A stretch of DNA of 52,944 bases, from assembly GCA_937975855.1 (NCBI GenBank), contig CALJTT010000005.1:1-52944 (forward strand), written 5' to 3'. Below, piece after piece: positions 28,628 to 38,157 of this stretch. How positions within the stretch are numbered: the stretch's first letter is position 1; each line of letters opens with the position of its first letter. This stretch comes from Minisyncoccota bacterium (GTDB lineage: Bacteria > Patescibacteriota > Minisyncoccia > Phycocordibacterales > UBA918). Under the pieces are notes generated by a model. That model saw nothing but the letters and a program-made list of their open reading frames with translations. It was not told where the DNA came from and ran no database searches. The translations under genes were made by a program, and so were the position numbers.

Positions 28628-29113
28628 ATGAGTGAACGACATAAGGCAGTACCGTCTTCTTACTTAATTCTTAGGAAGGAAGGAAAAATTTTGTTAGGTA
28701 AACGCTGCAACACAGGTTATTACGACCAATGGTATGGAGTTCCTGCCGGGCACGTTGAAGAAGGAGAGTTGCCATTGGCTGGATTGATTCGCGAATGCGA
28801 AGAAGAAATCGGTATAACTCTTGACCCAGCAGATGTCGCGCTGGCCCACACGATGTACCGTGGTCAGCAGGCAGATGGTACAGAACGTGTAGACTTCTTC
28901 TTTGTGGCCGAGTACCAGGAAAAATACGAGCCAACCAATCAGGAACCAGACAAATGCTCAGAGTTATCGTGGTTTTCTGAAGATGCTTTGCCGAGCAATG
29001 TAATGCATCATGTTGTGGTAGCGATCGGGCATGTAACTGCGGGAGATATTTACTCTGAACTTACAGCCAAGGAGATCCTGGAGCATGACAAAGCCTACGA
29101 GGAAGGGATTTAG
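28628..29113 (+). CDS. NUDIX hydrolase
   Basis: GHVEEGELPLAGLIRECEEEIGI. Confidence 0.92.
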   Translation: MSERHKAVPSSYLILRKEGKILLGKRCNTGYYDQWYGVPAGHVEEGELPLAGLIRECEEEIGITLDPADVALAHTMYRGQQADGTERVDFFFVAEYQEKYEPTNQEPDKCSELSWFSEDALPSNVMHHVVVAIGHVTAGDIYSELTAKEILEHDKAYEEGI

Positions 29114-29218
29114 TATGAAAAAACAAGTATTTTATATTCATGGGGGTGAGTCGTAGATAGATAGTAGGTAAACGTTTTATTGCAGTGCAATTATAATAGT
29201 CGTGGTACATTAAGTTTT

Positions 29219-30163
29219 ATGTATAGTCCAAAACCAATCAAAGAACACTTTTTGCCAGCAGAAGACGGTCACAAAGTTTATTTTGCAGAATACGGAAATC
29301 CTGACGGGACTCCAATCGTATCACTCCATGGTGGTCCTGGTTCACAGTGTAAACCAAAGCATGCCGGTCGGCTTAATTTAGAAAAGTATCGAGTGATTAT
29401 CTTTGATCAGCGCGGATGTGGCAAAAGTGAGTACGAAGACATGCTTAAGGAGAACACTACCCAGAAATTAGTTTCAGATATAGAGCGAATTCGGGAAGTA
29501 TTAAATATCGACAACTGGTTCGTTACTGGTGGAAGTTGGGGGTCCGCCTTATCACTTGTCTACGCACAAACGTACCCAAAGAGTGTCCGTGGGCTTTTGG
29601 TTTCCGCTATCTTTTTGGGGGATCAGTCTAGTGTTGACTGGTTTAGTAGTTCTGTCGGATCTTCCACTCTATATACAGATGTTTGGGAGCACAGAAATCA
29701 ATCGCTGGTAGATTGTGGTTTGACAGAGGGAGCTACTGCTCAACAAATAAATGAGAGTCTAAACAACTCAGAAGGTGAAGCTCAAAAGAAATTAGTTGCG
29801 TCCACTATGAATTGGGAAGGTAATTTAATGAGCGCGCAGAGTGACGTGTCATACATGACACCAGATGAGGTGAGTGAGGAAGATGTTACTTATGCAAAAA
29901 TATTCATGCACTACGAAAGTAACGGTTTCTTTTTTGAACCGAATCAAATCTTGTCCAACGTCGAAAAAATAAAGACAGTTCCGATGATCACCGTGCATGG
30001 CCGGCATGACATTTTATGTCCGTTCAAGAGTGCTTGGGATTTGCACAAAGCTCACGGCAACTCTGAAATTGTCCCGTTGCCCCAAAGTAACCATGGGTTT
30101 TCAGCTGATGGTGAAATTGCTAGACGGTATGCATTTGAGAGTTTTTTGTTGAAACACGCTTAA
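29219..30163 (+). CDS. alpha/beta hydrolase, prolyl iminopeptidase-like
   Basis: SLHGGPGSQCKP, FDQRGCGKSEYEDMLKENTTQKLVSDIERIRE, VTGGSWGSALSLVYAQ. Confidence 0.9.
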   Translation: MYSPKPIKEHFLPAEDGHKVYFAEYGNPDGTPIVSLHGGPGSQCKPKHAGRLNLEKYRVIIFDQRGCGKSEYEDMLKENTTQKLVSDIERIREVLNIDNWFVTGGSWGSALSLVYAQTYPKSVRGLLVSAIFLGDQSSVDWFSSSVGSSTLYTDVWEHRNQSLVDCGLTEGATAQQINESLNNSEGEAQKKLVASTMNWEGNLMSAQSDVSYMTPDEVSEEDVTYAKIFMHYESNGFFFEPNQILSNVEKIKTVPMITVHGRHDILCPFKSAWDLHKAHGNSEIVPLPQSNHGFSADGEIARRYAFESFLLKHA

Positions 30164-30218
30164 TCGCGTGAAAGATTTAGCCCTCTCGCCCGTCTTCGAG
30201 TATAATGGTCACTAATAT

Positions 30219-30833
30219 ATGAGTGATCAGGTAGCACATACTGATATGGGTGGGGAATCAAGTGGATACGAAGCTCGATTCTTAGAAGCGTACGACGAAT
30301 ACAACGACGCTCTCTTTCGGCATGCCAAATTGCGAATCAGCAACCACGAGCGTGCGATTGATCTGGTTCACGACACATACACCAAAGTTTGGGCTTATGT
30401 ACGTCAGGGATACGAGATCAAAACCTTTCGACCATTTTTATACAAAGTGTTGAACAACCTCATCATCGATGAGTATCGAAAGAAGAAAAATCAATCGCTC
30501 GACGCCTTGCTCGAACAAGAGGGGATTGACGAGGGCAGTTTTGAGGAGTTGTCGGAGAGTTCTGTTGAAGCATTAGCCGCGACCCTTGATGGTCGCAAGG
30601 CGTTTGACCTGCTTGACGAGTTGCCAGACACGTATCGTGAGGTGATCATTTTGCGCTTTGTCGACGGACTTGGCCCCAAAGAAATGGCCGAGCTGATCGA
30701 AGAGAAGGAGAATGTTATCTCAGTTCGAATCCATCGAGCGCTGAAGATACTTCGGCAAAAGATCGAGGCAGCCGATGAACTGGCTACTGAGAAACGTAAA
30801 GCCGCCGCCCGAAAGAAAAAAGCTACAAAATAA
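30219..30833 (+). CDS. ECF-type sigma-70 family RNA polymerase sigma factor
   Basis: HERAIDLVHDTYTKVWAYVRQ (region 2), PDTYREVIILRFVDGLGPKEMAELIEEKENVISVRIHRALKILR (region 4). Confidence 0.9.
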   Translation: MSDQVAHTDMGGESSGYEARFLEAYDEYNDALFRHAKLRISNHERAIDLVHDTYTKVWAYVRQGYEIKTFRPFLYKVLNNLIIDEYRKKKNQSLDALLEQEGIDEGSFEELSESSVEALAATLDGRKAFDLLDELPDTYREVIILRFVDGLGPKEMAELIEEKENVISVRIHRALKILRQKIEAADELATEKRKAAARKKKATK

Positions 30834-30835
30834 AC

Positions 30836-32362
30836 ATGAAACGATTCAGCGAACAATTTCATAAAAAATCTCAGACTGTAAAGCTCAACAAAGCCGAGCA
30901 GGCTGATTTGCGTTCCCGAGTTGTTTCGTACATGGAGTATCACCCATTGCCGGCAGAGATGAAATTGACTTCAGCAGCCAAAACTAAAAAAGCATCTGCT
31001 CAACCTATAATGCGCGAGCCTTTTGCTATTTATAACGTACCGTTTGCTCAGTTATTTAAATTCGGCAGTATGTTTGCTTTCATCATGGTGATGGTGGTGC
31101 CATTTGTCGCCGAGCGAGCTATTCCTGGCGACACTCTCTACGCCGTCAAGGTTAATTTTAATGAAGAAGTACGCAGCACTTTGGCCTGGAGTCCATATCA
31201 AAAGGTTGAATGGGAAACTGTTCGTTTGAATCGCCGCATCGCCGAGGCGAAGTTGCTGCAAAAAGAAGGCCTTCTTACTGATGTGGTTGAGGCTGAAGTA
31301 GCCGCCGCGGTAAAGTACCACGCTGAAAACGCCAAAGCCGAGATCGAAACCCTGCGCGCTTCAGACGCCGACGAAGCAGCCATTGCTTCTATTGAACTTG
31401 ATGCAAACCTGACACTGCAGGCACAGTCTTTTGACTCTGTTTTAGGTGACGAAGCAGCTGGTTCAACTGGCACCGACCTAATTGCTGATGCTATTGACGC
31501 TTCATTAGTTAAACAACTTTCAAACGCAACTACCAGTTTGCCCGCCTTGCCAAAACTCATTGCTCGTGTCGAACAAAACACCACCCGCGTACGAGAGCTT
31601 GAGAAGACACTTATCGGCCAAGTTGGCTCCGAGGTTATGTCTGACGTGACGCGTCGTATTGTAGACCTAGAGCGAGTAGCGGCTGAAGCATTCAACCTGC
31701 CAGAAGAAGAGGTAAAGAAAGCCCAGACGTTGTTGGTTGACGTTATCAGCCGGGCTCAGACTTTGGTTGTGTACATGACGGAACTAGACGTGCGTGAGAC
31801 TGTCGCGATCAACACAGCCGTGCCAGTAGTCCTCACAACCGATGAGATTAACATCAACCGCACAGAAATAATGAGCCAGATTGATACTTATATTTCTCAG
31901 ATCAACAATAGCGAAGTGGAAGAAGAGGCTTTGTTGGAGAAGTTGGCTGTAGCAGCGCAGCAGATGGAGGATATAAAAGCTGAACTGCAGGACGTTGATG
32001 TCTATGAGACTTACCTAGCACGTAGCGCCGACGCACTAGCTCTTGGCCACGATGCTGTTATCTTGATTGAGCAGTCAGGTGTGTCAGTTTCTAACCAGAT
32101 CCCCGCAGTGGGCGTAGCCAGCAGTACAGAATCTATTGCAACCAGCACAGCCACATCTACAGAGGAGATCGCAGAGCCATCTGAAGAAGAAACGCCCGTT
32201 ATGGAAACCGGTGATATCGAAATAGTCGCAAGTACCACTGATCAAATCATCGAGCCAGTAGTGCCTACCAGCACAGCCCCGACAACTGAAGAGGTTGACG
32301 TCGTAGACGATATTTCGTCTAGTAGCACCCAAACACAGTCAGAACTTGACGAAGAAATTTAG
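30836..32362 (+). CDS. DUF5667-type membrane protein, possible anti-sigma partner
   Basis: Single TM then AIPGDTLYAVKVNFNEEVRSTLAWSPYQKVEWETVRLNRRIAEA; adjacent to sigma gene. Confidence 0.75.
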   Translation: MKRFSEQFHKKSQTVKLNKAEQADLRSRVVSYMEYHPLPAEMKLTSAAKTKKASAQPIMREPFAIYNVPFAQLFKFGSMFAFIMVMVVPFVAERAIPGDTLYAVKVNFNEEVRSTLAWSPYQKVEWETVRLNRRIAEAKLLQKEGLLTDVVEAEVAAAVKYHAENAKAEIETLRASDADEAAIASIELDANLTLQAQSFDSVLGDEAAGSTGTDLIADAIDASLVKQLSNATTSLPALPKLIARVEQNTTRVRELEKTLIGQVGSEVMSDVTRRIVDLERVAAEAFNLPEEEVKKAQTLLVDVISRAQTLVVYMTELDVRETVAINTAVPVVLTTDEININRTEIMSQIDTYISQINNSEVEEEALLEKLAVAAQQMEDIKAELQDVDVYETYLARSADALALGHDAVILIEQSGVSVSNQIPAVGVASSTESIATSTATSTEEIAEPSEEETPVMETGDIEIVASTTDQIIEPVVPTSTAPTTEEVDVVDDISSSSTQTQSELDEEI

Positions 32363-32493
32363 AAGAGTATATTGAATTTATGCAGTTTGTGTACCAAAAT
32401 CGATCAGTCAGTAAAAACGTCGCGATCGCTTCGATTCTGCTGCTGATCCTGCTCGTTTAGCAGGTCAGTTTTGGTATAAGAACACAGCACGCT

Positions 32494-32539
32494 CCTAATC
32501 AAAACCGACCCGCCCAAATGCAGGTCGGTTTTGATTAGG
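32494..32539. terminator. strong Rho-independent terminator
   Basis: 17-bp perfect stem CCTAATCAAAACCGACC/GGTCGGTTTTGATTAGG. Confidence 0.75.
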
Positions 32540-32580
32540 GATAAAAAGTTCTTTGCGTAACAACAAGATGGGAGGAAAAG

Positions 32581-32865
32581 ATGATCCAAATATTTCAGTG
32601 GGTGAAACGGCTCTGGTTTAGCCCTGATCCTGGTGGACGAATCACCTTCGAAACAGCTTTTGCTGGATGGACAGGAGAAGCACTCGAGTGGTCGCGCGAA
32701 CGTGCCGAAGCTGGGTTTGACGGTTACGGAGATCCACTACCAACCAGCCTGATCGAATCTGCAAGGGTTCTGTCAACACAATGGTCCTACGGACCGCCGC
32801 CGCCAATCTGCCCACGTCTGCTGGCAGAAACACATGGGGCAGGTTGCCTCGCAACAACATCCTGA
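32581..32865 (+). CDS. hypothetical protein
   Basis: 94-aa ORF with GGGAGGAAAAG RBS. Confidence 0.5.
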   Translation: MIQIFQWVKRLWFSPDPGGRITFETAFAGWTGEALEWSRERAEAGFDGYGDPLPTSLIESARVLSTQWSYGPPPPICPRLLAETHGAGCLATTS

Positions 32866-32876
32866 GGAGGAACAGC

Positions 32877-33104
32877 ATGAGACGGAGAAGTTTTCTCTTA
32901 TCAACAGCAGCATTTGTGGCCGCTGCCGTGACACCAGTCGCGGCAGCAGAGTCACTTCCCGAACTAGTCCAAGCTTTTCTTCGTACACACGGCGGAGAAG
33001 TCGAAATGAAACTCTCGGTAATGTTCGGTGGATGGGTGACTTTCGAGAATGCAAGTGCTGATCAGGTTTACCAAGCGATCGCTTCAGTTCAGCTGGACTA
33101 CTAA
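32877..33104 (+). CDS. small exported hypothetical protein (Tat-like or Sec signal)
   Basis: MRRRSFLLSTAAFVAAAVTPVAAA signal with AGGAGGAACAGC RBS. Confidence 0.55.
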   Translation: MRRRSFLLSTAAFVAAAVTPVAAAESLPELVQAFLRTHGGEVEMKLSVMFGGWVTFENASADQVYQAIASVQLDY

Positions 33105-33107
33105 ACC

Positions 33108-33383
33108 ATGGACGGAACGGCACCAGGCAAAGGAATTCATCCAGGGAAAGTTGCAGATCGCGAGGAAGTCCAGATAGCTCTTAAAAGAGTTGCTCTAGAC
33201 GATCCAGCAATCGTGTCCGATCTGTGCAACTTACGATTCACCGTGCACTGGTTAAGGGGATACATCAAGGTCCGCACCAAGGATCGTGGTCCTGACAACG
33301 TGGTGACTCATTACGAAGCGATGAGGCACGTCATGGCGAAAACGACTTTGCGAGTGTCCAAACGGGACGAAATGACCCTTTGA
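33108..33383 (+). CDS. hypothetical protein
   Basis: 91-aa ORF starting 3 nt after the previous stop; terminator downstream (AAACCCGCGCC/GGCGCGGGTTT). Confidence 0.5.
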   Translation: MDGTAPGKGIHPGKVADREEVQIALKRVALDDPAIVSDLCNLRFTVHWLRGYIKVRTKDRGPDNVVTHYEAMRHVMAKTTLRVSKRDEMTL

Positions 33384-33449
33384 CCTCTTTTTGTGTACAA
33401 CGAAACCCGCGCCGGGAAACTGGCGCGGGTTTGTTCGTTTTCGTTCTTT

Positions 33450-34358
33450 TTAAGAAGGGAAGCTTAGCCAGTCCTTGTAGTCCTCTTCCTGGCCACACAC
33501 TATATTGAAGAAAGTTTGTTTGATTTCATTCGCAGCTGTCAGATCGTACTCAGCCAGAGTCTTGCCTTTTTGATCAATTTTATCAATGGGCGATATTTCA
33601 GCTGCTGTACCAGTAAAGAATGCACTATCAAAATCAGCCACTTCATCTAGCGTGATGTCTCGCTCTACTGTTGTGTAACCCATGTTACTTGTGAAGGTAA
33701 TGACTGAATCGCGAGTGATCCCAGCTAGAATTTTGCCAAGTTTTGGTGTGTGTAGTTCCTTTCCTTTGATAAAGAATATGTTTTCGCCTGGACCTTCTGC
33801 GATATTGTCATTATGGTCAAGTAGCAGGGCCTCCAGATAACCGTTCCTTTTTGCTTGGACAGTAGCCAGAATAGAGTTTACATAGTGACCTGAAATCTTT
33901 GCGTCGCATATCGTGCTTTTTTCAGATATGCGTCGGTAGTCGGATACTTCCACTGATACAGAGTCAGCTAGATACTGGCCCCAGGCCCACGCAGCTATAA
34001 ACACGTGTGTACTGTTTTTGGTTGGGTTGATGCCCATTGAGCTGTCGTCAAAGTACACTATTGGTCGAATGTATGCTTCGGATAGGTTGTTCTCAGTGAC
34101 TGCCTGATGACACGCTTCCATTAATTCAGACTTTGAGTAGGGAATTTCAAGGAATATTTTTTCAGCCGAGTAGAAAAGACGATCGACGTGTTCTTCCAGT
34201 CTGAATATGTGAGTTTTGTTGTCAGTTGTTTCGTAAGCCCGAATTCCTTCGAACACACCAGACCCATAATGGAGCGTATGAGTAAGCGGTGACAAATTCG
34301 TTTCGCTAAATGGAACCAAAGTGCCGTTTAGCCAAACTTTATGATTTTTTTCTAGCAT
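33450..34358 (-). CDS. ilvE: branched-chain amino acid aminotransferase (class IV)
   Basis: HTLHYGSGVFEGIRAYET, EAYIRPIVYFDDSSMGINP, EGPGENIFFIKG, GITRDSVITF. Confidence 0.92.
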   Translation of the reverse strand: MLEKNHKVWLNGTLVPFSETNLSPLTHTLHYGSGVFEGIRAYETTDNKTHIFRLEEHVDRLFYSAEKIFLEIPYSKSELMEACHQAVTENNLSEAYIRPIVYFDDSSMGINPTKNSTHVFIAAWAWGQYLADSVSVEVSDYRRISEKSTICDAKISGHYVNSILATVQAKRNGYLEALLLDHNDNIAEGPGENIFFIKGKELHTPKLGKILAGITRDSVITFTSNMGYTTVERDITLDEVADFDSAFFTGTAAEISPIDKIDQKGKTLAEYDLTAANEIKQTFFNIVCGQEEDYKDWLSFPS

Positions 34359-34535
34359 AAGAAGTAAAGTGTATCAAAAAATGATCGGGCATGCATTTCT
34401 AAGTCACCCTCCTTCCTTTTTTTTGAGTGCTGTGATATATTGAAATTAATGAAAATTTTACAAACAGCCTCATATTTCTTTTGGTTTACCAACCGGGAAA
34501 CTCGGGCTGTTTTGACGTAATGTGAACACATTCTC

Positions 34536-34573
34536 AAAAACCGCGGGTTTCCTACAAGGAACCCGCGGTTTTT
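34536..34573. terminator. GC-rich terminator
   Basis: AAAAACCGCGGGTT(t)CC/GGAACCCGCGGTTTTT stem. Confidence 0.75.
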
Positions 34574-34704
34574 GTTGGTCGAAAGAAGGATATATTCTAA
34601 AAATGTCTTGCTTTCGGCTCACAATCTCAGTGAGTTCGAATCAACGGGGCCGACCATCGGACGCCCAAACTTAGATCTTCAACAATAAACGAAAGGGCAG
34701 TAAG

Positions 34705-35790
34705 ATGCTTGACTCTACAGACGGATTCGATCCGACTCAATCGCAACCACTTTCAATTGGAGGGTGGGAGACCCAAATAAGCGATCAGCCAGTCGTTTTG
34801 GCGAAGTGGCAGAGAGGCCGGCTGGAAACAGTACTGAATCAACAGTATTTGCCGGCAGTTCGGGAACTATTTCTGGGTAAGCGCCCACAAGGTAATCGGT
34901 GGTTTGCTGAGCAAAATGCGCCGGCGCCGATAGTTAGATTCGACATGGCGCCGATGATCGATGTTCCCGACGAATCGGGTAAAGAAGATCAAGTCACAGC
35001 AGCGCGCGCTGCCGTGGGGCTGGGTATCTGGGAGATCGAGGCAAACACGGCTGGACTTGGCATAGCCACGAAATTGGGTTTGCCGGTTGCGGCACGTCTT
35101 TTCTCCACCCTGCAACAATCTGGTATAAGTCGTATTGGGTATGCAGCGTCAGAATCACGTTCTAACCAAGCTGGTGATTTGCAAGTGCTGATGTCCAATC
35201 TGGAGTCTTACGGAGTGGAAACTGTTCCGGTTAATCTGGACGGCGAAATTCCGGCCGACCTGCCGCTATGGCTTCGCGCTGGAGCAGAGGACTTGGTGGC
35301 TGGCGGTTCGTTGCTGAGTCGACTCCCGCAATGCTTGATGTGGCATCCTGATGGTGGCGGATCGAAACAGTATCTCTTCGATCTTGATCCAAGCGTCACA
35401 CGTGCAAGCGATATCGTAAATCTTGCGTCGGTTCCAACTCGGTTTGACACAGGTGTGGTGCTCAAGCCTATCAATGGTTGGGGCGCTCGAGACATAACCA
35501 TACACGCTCGGGAACAGCCGTTTAAAAAACGGTCAGACAAGGCTGGTCGTTTGTTTTCGACCCTCCAGAGACTCCGTGCACAGGGCGCGGACTCGCAGTA
35601 TCTGCTGCAACGGTTTGCGCCGCCGCAGTCCATTGGTGAGGGCTTTCTGGCGTGGCGAGTGTTGGCGGTGTGGCAGCCTAAGCGACAGGCGTACCAGATC
35701 ATCGGGGGTATCTGGAACTACCGCAAGGGCGATATTCGCTTGCACGGTACACCAGAAACGATCAACGGTCCGATATTAGTCGATAAATAA
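34705..35790 (+). CDS. ATP-grasp-like hypothetical protein
   Basis: VVLKPINGWGARDITIHA and YLLQRFAPPQ resemble ATP-grasp nucleotide-binding segments; family unassigned. Confidence 0.5.
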   Translation: MLDSTDGFDPTQSQPLSIGGWETQISDQPVVLAKWQRGRLETVLNQQYLPAVRELFLGKRPQGNRWFAEQNAPAPIVRFDMAPMIDVPDESGKEDQVTAARAAVGLGIWEIEANTAGLGIATKLGLPVAARLFSTLQQSGISRIGYAASESRSNQAGDLQVLMSNLESYGVETVPVNLDGEIPADLPLWLRAGAEDLVAGGSLLSRLPQCLMWHPDGGGSKQYLFDLDPSVTRASDIVNLASVPTRFDTGVVLKPINGWGARDITIHAREQPFKKRSDKAGRLFSTLQRLRAQGADSQYLLQRFAPPQSIGEGFLAWRVLAVWQPKRQAYQIIGGIWNYRKGDIRLHGTPETINGPILVDK

Positions 35791-35800
35791 CCTCGTCCTC

Positions 35801-35829
35801 AAAGGGGCGTCGCACTGCGACGCCCCTTT
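35801..35829. terminator. Rho-independent terminator
   Basis: AAAGGGGCGTCGC-act-GCGACGCCCCTTT. Confidence 0.8.
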
Positions 35830-35861
35830 CTCAATTATTAATTATCAATTAAGATGTTGTT

Positions 35862-36764
35862 ATGAGTAAATTTTCAATTGCCATTCACGGAGGAGCGGGT
35901 GCGCTGAGTGACGTGAGTGAGCATCGAACAGCTTTGACCGAAATTATTAACGAAGCCGCTAACTTGGCTTCTAATGCGTCGGCAATTGATGTGGTCGAGC
36001 GAACAGTTGTACTTTTAGAAAACCATCCGTTGTTTAACGCTGGGAAAGGTTCTGTTCTAAACAATAAAGGTGAAGTCGAGTGTGACGCTGCGATCATGAA
36101 TGGTACAGATCTCGATGCTGGGGCTGTTGCAGGAGTTAGAGGAATTAAAAATCCCGTCGCGTTGGCTCGAAAAGTTATGAGTGATAGCGAGCACGTGATG
36201 CTGGTAGGTGATGGAGCTTTAGAATTCGCCGCAAGTGTTAACGCTCCAACGGAGCAGCTAGATTATTTTGTCGTAGAGTCACGGCTGAAGCAGCTAGAAG
36301 AAGCAAAAAAAGCCGGCAAGGTTGTACTTGATCACAGTGATACTGAAGAAGAGAAGTTGGGTACAGTCGGTGCTGTGGCAATTGACGATAAGGGAAATCT
36401 AGCGGCAGCAACCTCTACCGGGGGTATTGTTAACAAGAAGTTTGGGCGAGTTGGTGACTCTCCGGTAGTCGGTGCAGGCGTGTACGCAGAGAATGGATTG
36501 TGTGCTGTTTCTGCAACTGGGTTTGGTGAGCAATTTTTACGCACAACCCTGAGTAAACATATTGGTGACTGGATGAGATACAATCATGTTGATGCTCAAT
36601 CAGCTGCTCAGGCTGGCATTGACTATCTGGTTGAAAAAGTGAATGGATTGGGTGGTGTGATTGTGGTTGATGCAAATTATAATATCGGTATTGCTCACAG
36701 TACCCCATTGATTTTGTCGGCTAGTATTTGTTCGGGAGAGACAGGCGCAAGACTTGATTTTTAA
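35862..36764 (+). CDS. isoaspartyl peptidase / L-asparaginase (Ntn hydrolase)
   Basis: IHGGAGAL, NAGKGSVLNNKGEVECDAAIMNG, GTVGAVAIDDKGNLAAATSTGG with nucleophile Thr. Confidence 0.93.
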   Translation: MSKFSIAIHGGAGALSDVSEHRTALTEIINEAANLASNASAIDVVERTVVLLENHPLFNAGKGSVLNNKGEVECDAAIMNGTDLDAGAVAGVRGIKNPVALARKVMSDSEHVMLVGDGALEFAASVNAPTEQLDYFVVESRLKQLEEAKKAGKVVLDHSDTEEEKLGTVGAVAIDDKGNLAAATSTGGIVNKKFGRVGDSPVVGAGVYAENGLCAVSATGFGEQFLRTTLSKHIGDWMRYNHVDAQSAAQAGIDYLVEKVNGLGGVIVVDANYNIGIAHSTPLILSASICSGETGARLDF

Positions 36765-36773
36765 TTCAAAGAG

Positions 36774-36802
36774 AAAAGCCGTCGGACCCCTCCGACGGCT
36801 TT
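36774..36802. terminator. Rho-independent terminator
   Basis: AAAAGCCGTCGGA-ccc-TCCGACGGCTTTT. Confidence 0.8.
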
Positions 36803-36991
36803 TCCCATTTGGGTTTAAGAATATTCTAGGAAAGAACTACGCTATATACTTCCCGCGCCGCTATCTTCAGTCATGCGGGAATTGCTATGATACGCTTGCT
36901 TACTAAACTTACAATAAAATGCGTGTGTACATTGAGTGAATCTGGTCAATCTGATACGCTTCCATTAAGTTGTCAATAAAATCATCTCGTT

Positions 36992-38098
36992 ATGTTTGAA
37001 TCGCTCTCGTCCTTTGTAGCCACATATGTACCAATTACCCACGTCACTTTGCCTATGTTTGGGGTAGTAGACGTACATAAATTAATAGTAGCCGTTGCTG
37101 TTTTTCTGGTTCTGTCCGCTTTGTTTTGGTTTTTGCGGATGATCTTGTTGGTGCGGTTGGAGACATTGGCAGGGCGCACCGTTCGGAAATTCGACGACAC
37201 AGTGGTCGAGGCGATTCGGTCGATTCGACCCTGGGTCTACGTTTTGGTGTCCTTGTACGCCGCGCTGTCACTGTATGAGATGCCGGATACATTTGGACGA
37301 GTTGTTACGGGAGCGTTGTTGTTGGCGTTTGTGTGGCAGGCGATTCAAGTTGTGCGATGTTTCATTTCTTACACAGTTACTAATTACTTAGAGAAGGACG
37401 AGGACGGTGACGGGGAAGTTGACCCAGCATCAGCCACGATGTCGCATCTGGTCACGTTGATAGCTCAGATTTTGTTGTGGGTGGTTGGAATTATATTTGT
37501 TTTGTCGAACATCGGTGTCGAAGTTACTTCATTGATCGCTGGGTTAGGGATTGGCGGGATCGCGGTGGCGTTTGCGCTGCAGGGAGTTTTATCTGACCTG
37601 TTTGCTTCATTTTCGATTTACTTTGACAAGCCTTTTCGCATCGGTGACTTTATTGTTGTCGGATCAGACTCGGGTACGGTCGAGAACATCGGGGTAAAGT
37701 CCACACGATTGCGAACCTTGCAGGGTGAAGAGTTGGTGATCAGTAACGCCGAACTTACAACCGCTCGTGTTCAAAATTTTAAAAAGATGAACGAACGACG
37801 TGTTTCTTCCGAAGTTGGCATTACATACGAAACACCGCAAGAACGAGTCCGAGAGGTGAACGGAATTGTGGAACGAATCTTTGCTGACATGGAAGGGGTG
37901 CGGTTTGATCGCACGCACCTCAAAAGTTTTGGTGACAGTGCGCTTATTTTTGAGATTGTTTACCATGTAGAGACTTCTAATTATGCTGAGTTCATGGATG
38001 TTCAACAGCAGTTCAACTTTACCTTGATGGAACGGTTTGCCGAGGTTGGTATCGAGTTCGCCTACCCAACGCAGACTATTTACCACAAAGCGGCATAA
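36992..38098 (+). CDS. MscS-family mechanosensitive channel
   Basis: GLGIGGIAVAFALQGVLSDLFASFSIYFDKPFRIGDFIVV. Confidence 0.95.
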   Translation: MFESLSSFVATYVPITHVTLPMFGVVDVHKLIVAVAVFLVLSALFWFLRMILLVRLETLAGRTVRKFDDTVVEAIRSIRPWVYVLVSLYAALSLYEMPDTFGRVVTGALLLAFVWQAIQVVRCFISYTVTNYLEKDEDGDGEVDPASATMSHLVTLIAQILLWVVGIIFVLSNIGVEVTSLIAGLGIGGIAVAFALQGVLSDLFASFSIYFDKPFRIGDFIVVGSDSGTVENIGVKSTRLRTLQGEELVISNAELTTARVQNFKKMNERRVSSEVGITYETPQERVREVNGIVERIFADMEGVRFDRTHLKSFGDSALIFEIVYHVETSNYAEFMDVQQQFNFTLMERFAEVGIEFAYPTQTIYHKAA

Positions 38099-38112
38099 GT
38101 CTAGATGGATAA

Positions 38113-38147
38113 AAGAAAAGGCGCGCCCCGCGGGCGCGCCTTTTCTT
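38113..38147. terminator. bidirectional terminator
   Basis: AAGAAAAGGCGCGCCC/GGGCGCGCCTTTTCTT. Confidence 0.85.
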
Positions 38148-38157
38148 GTTGCTTTGT

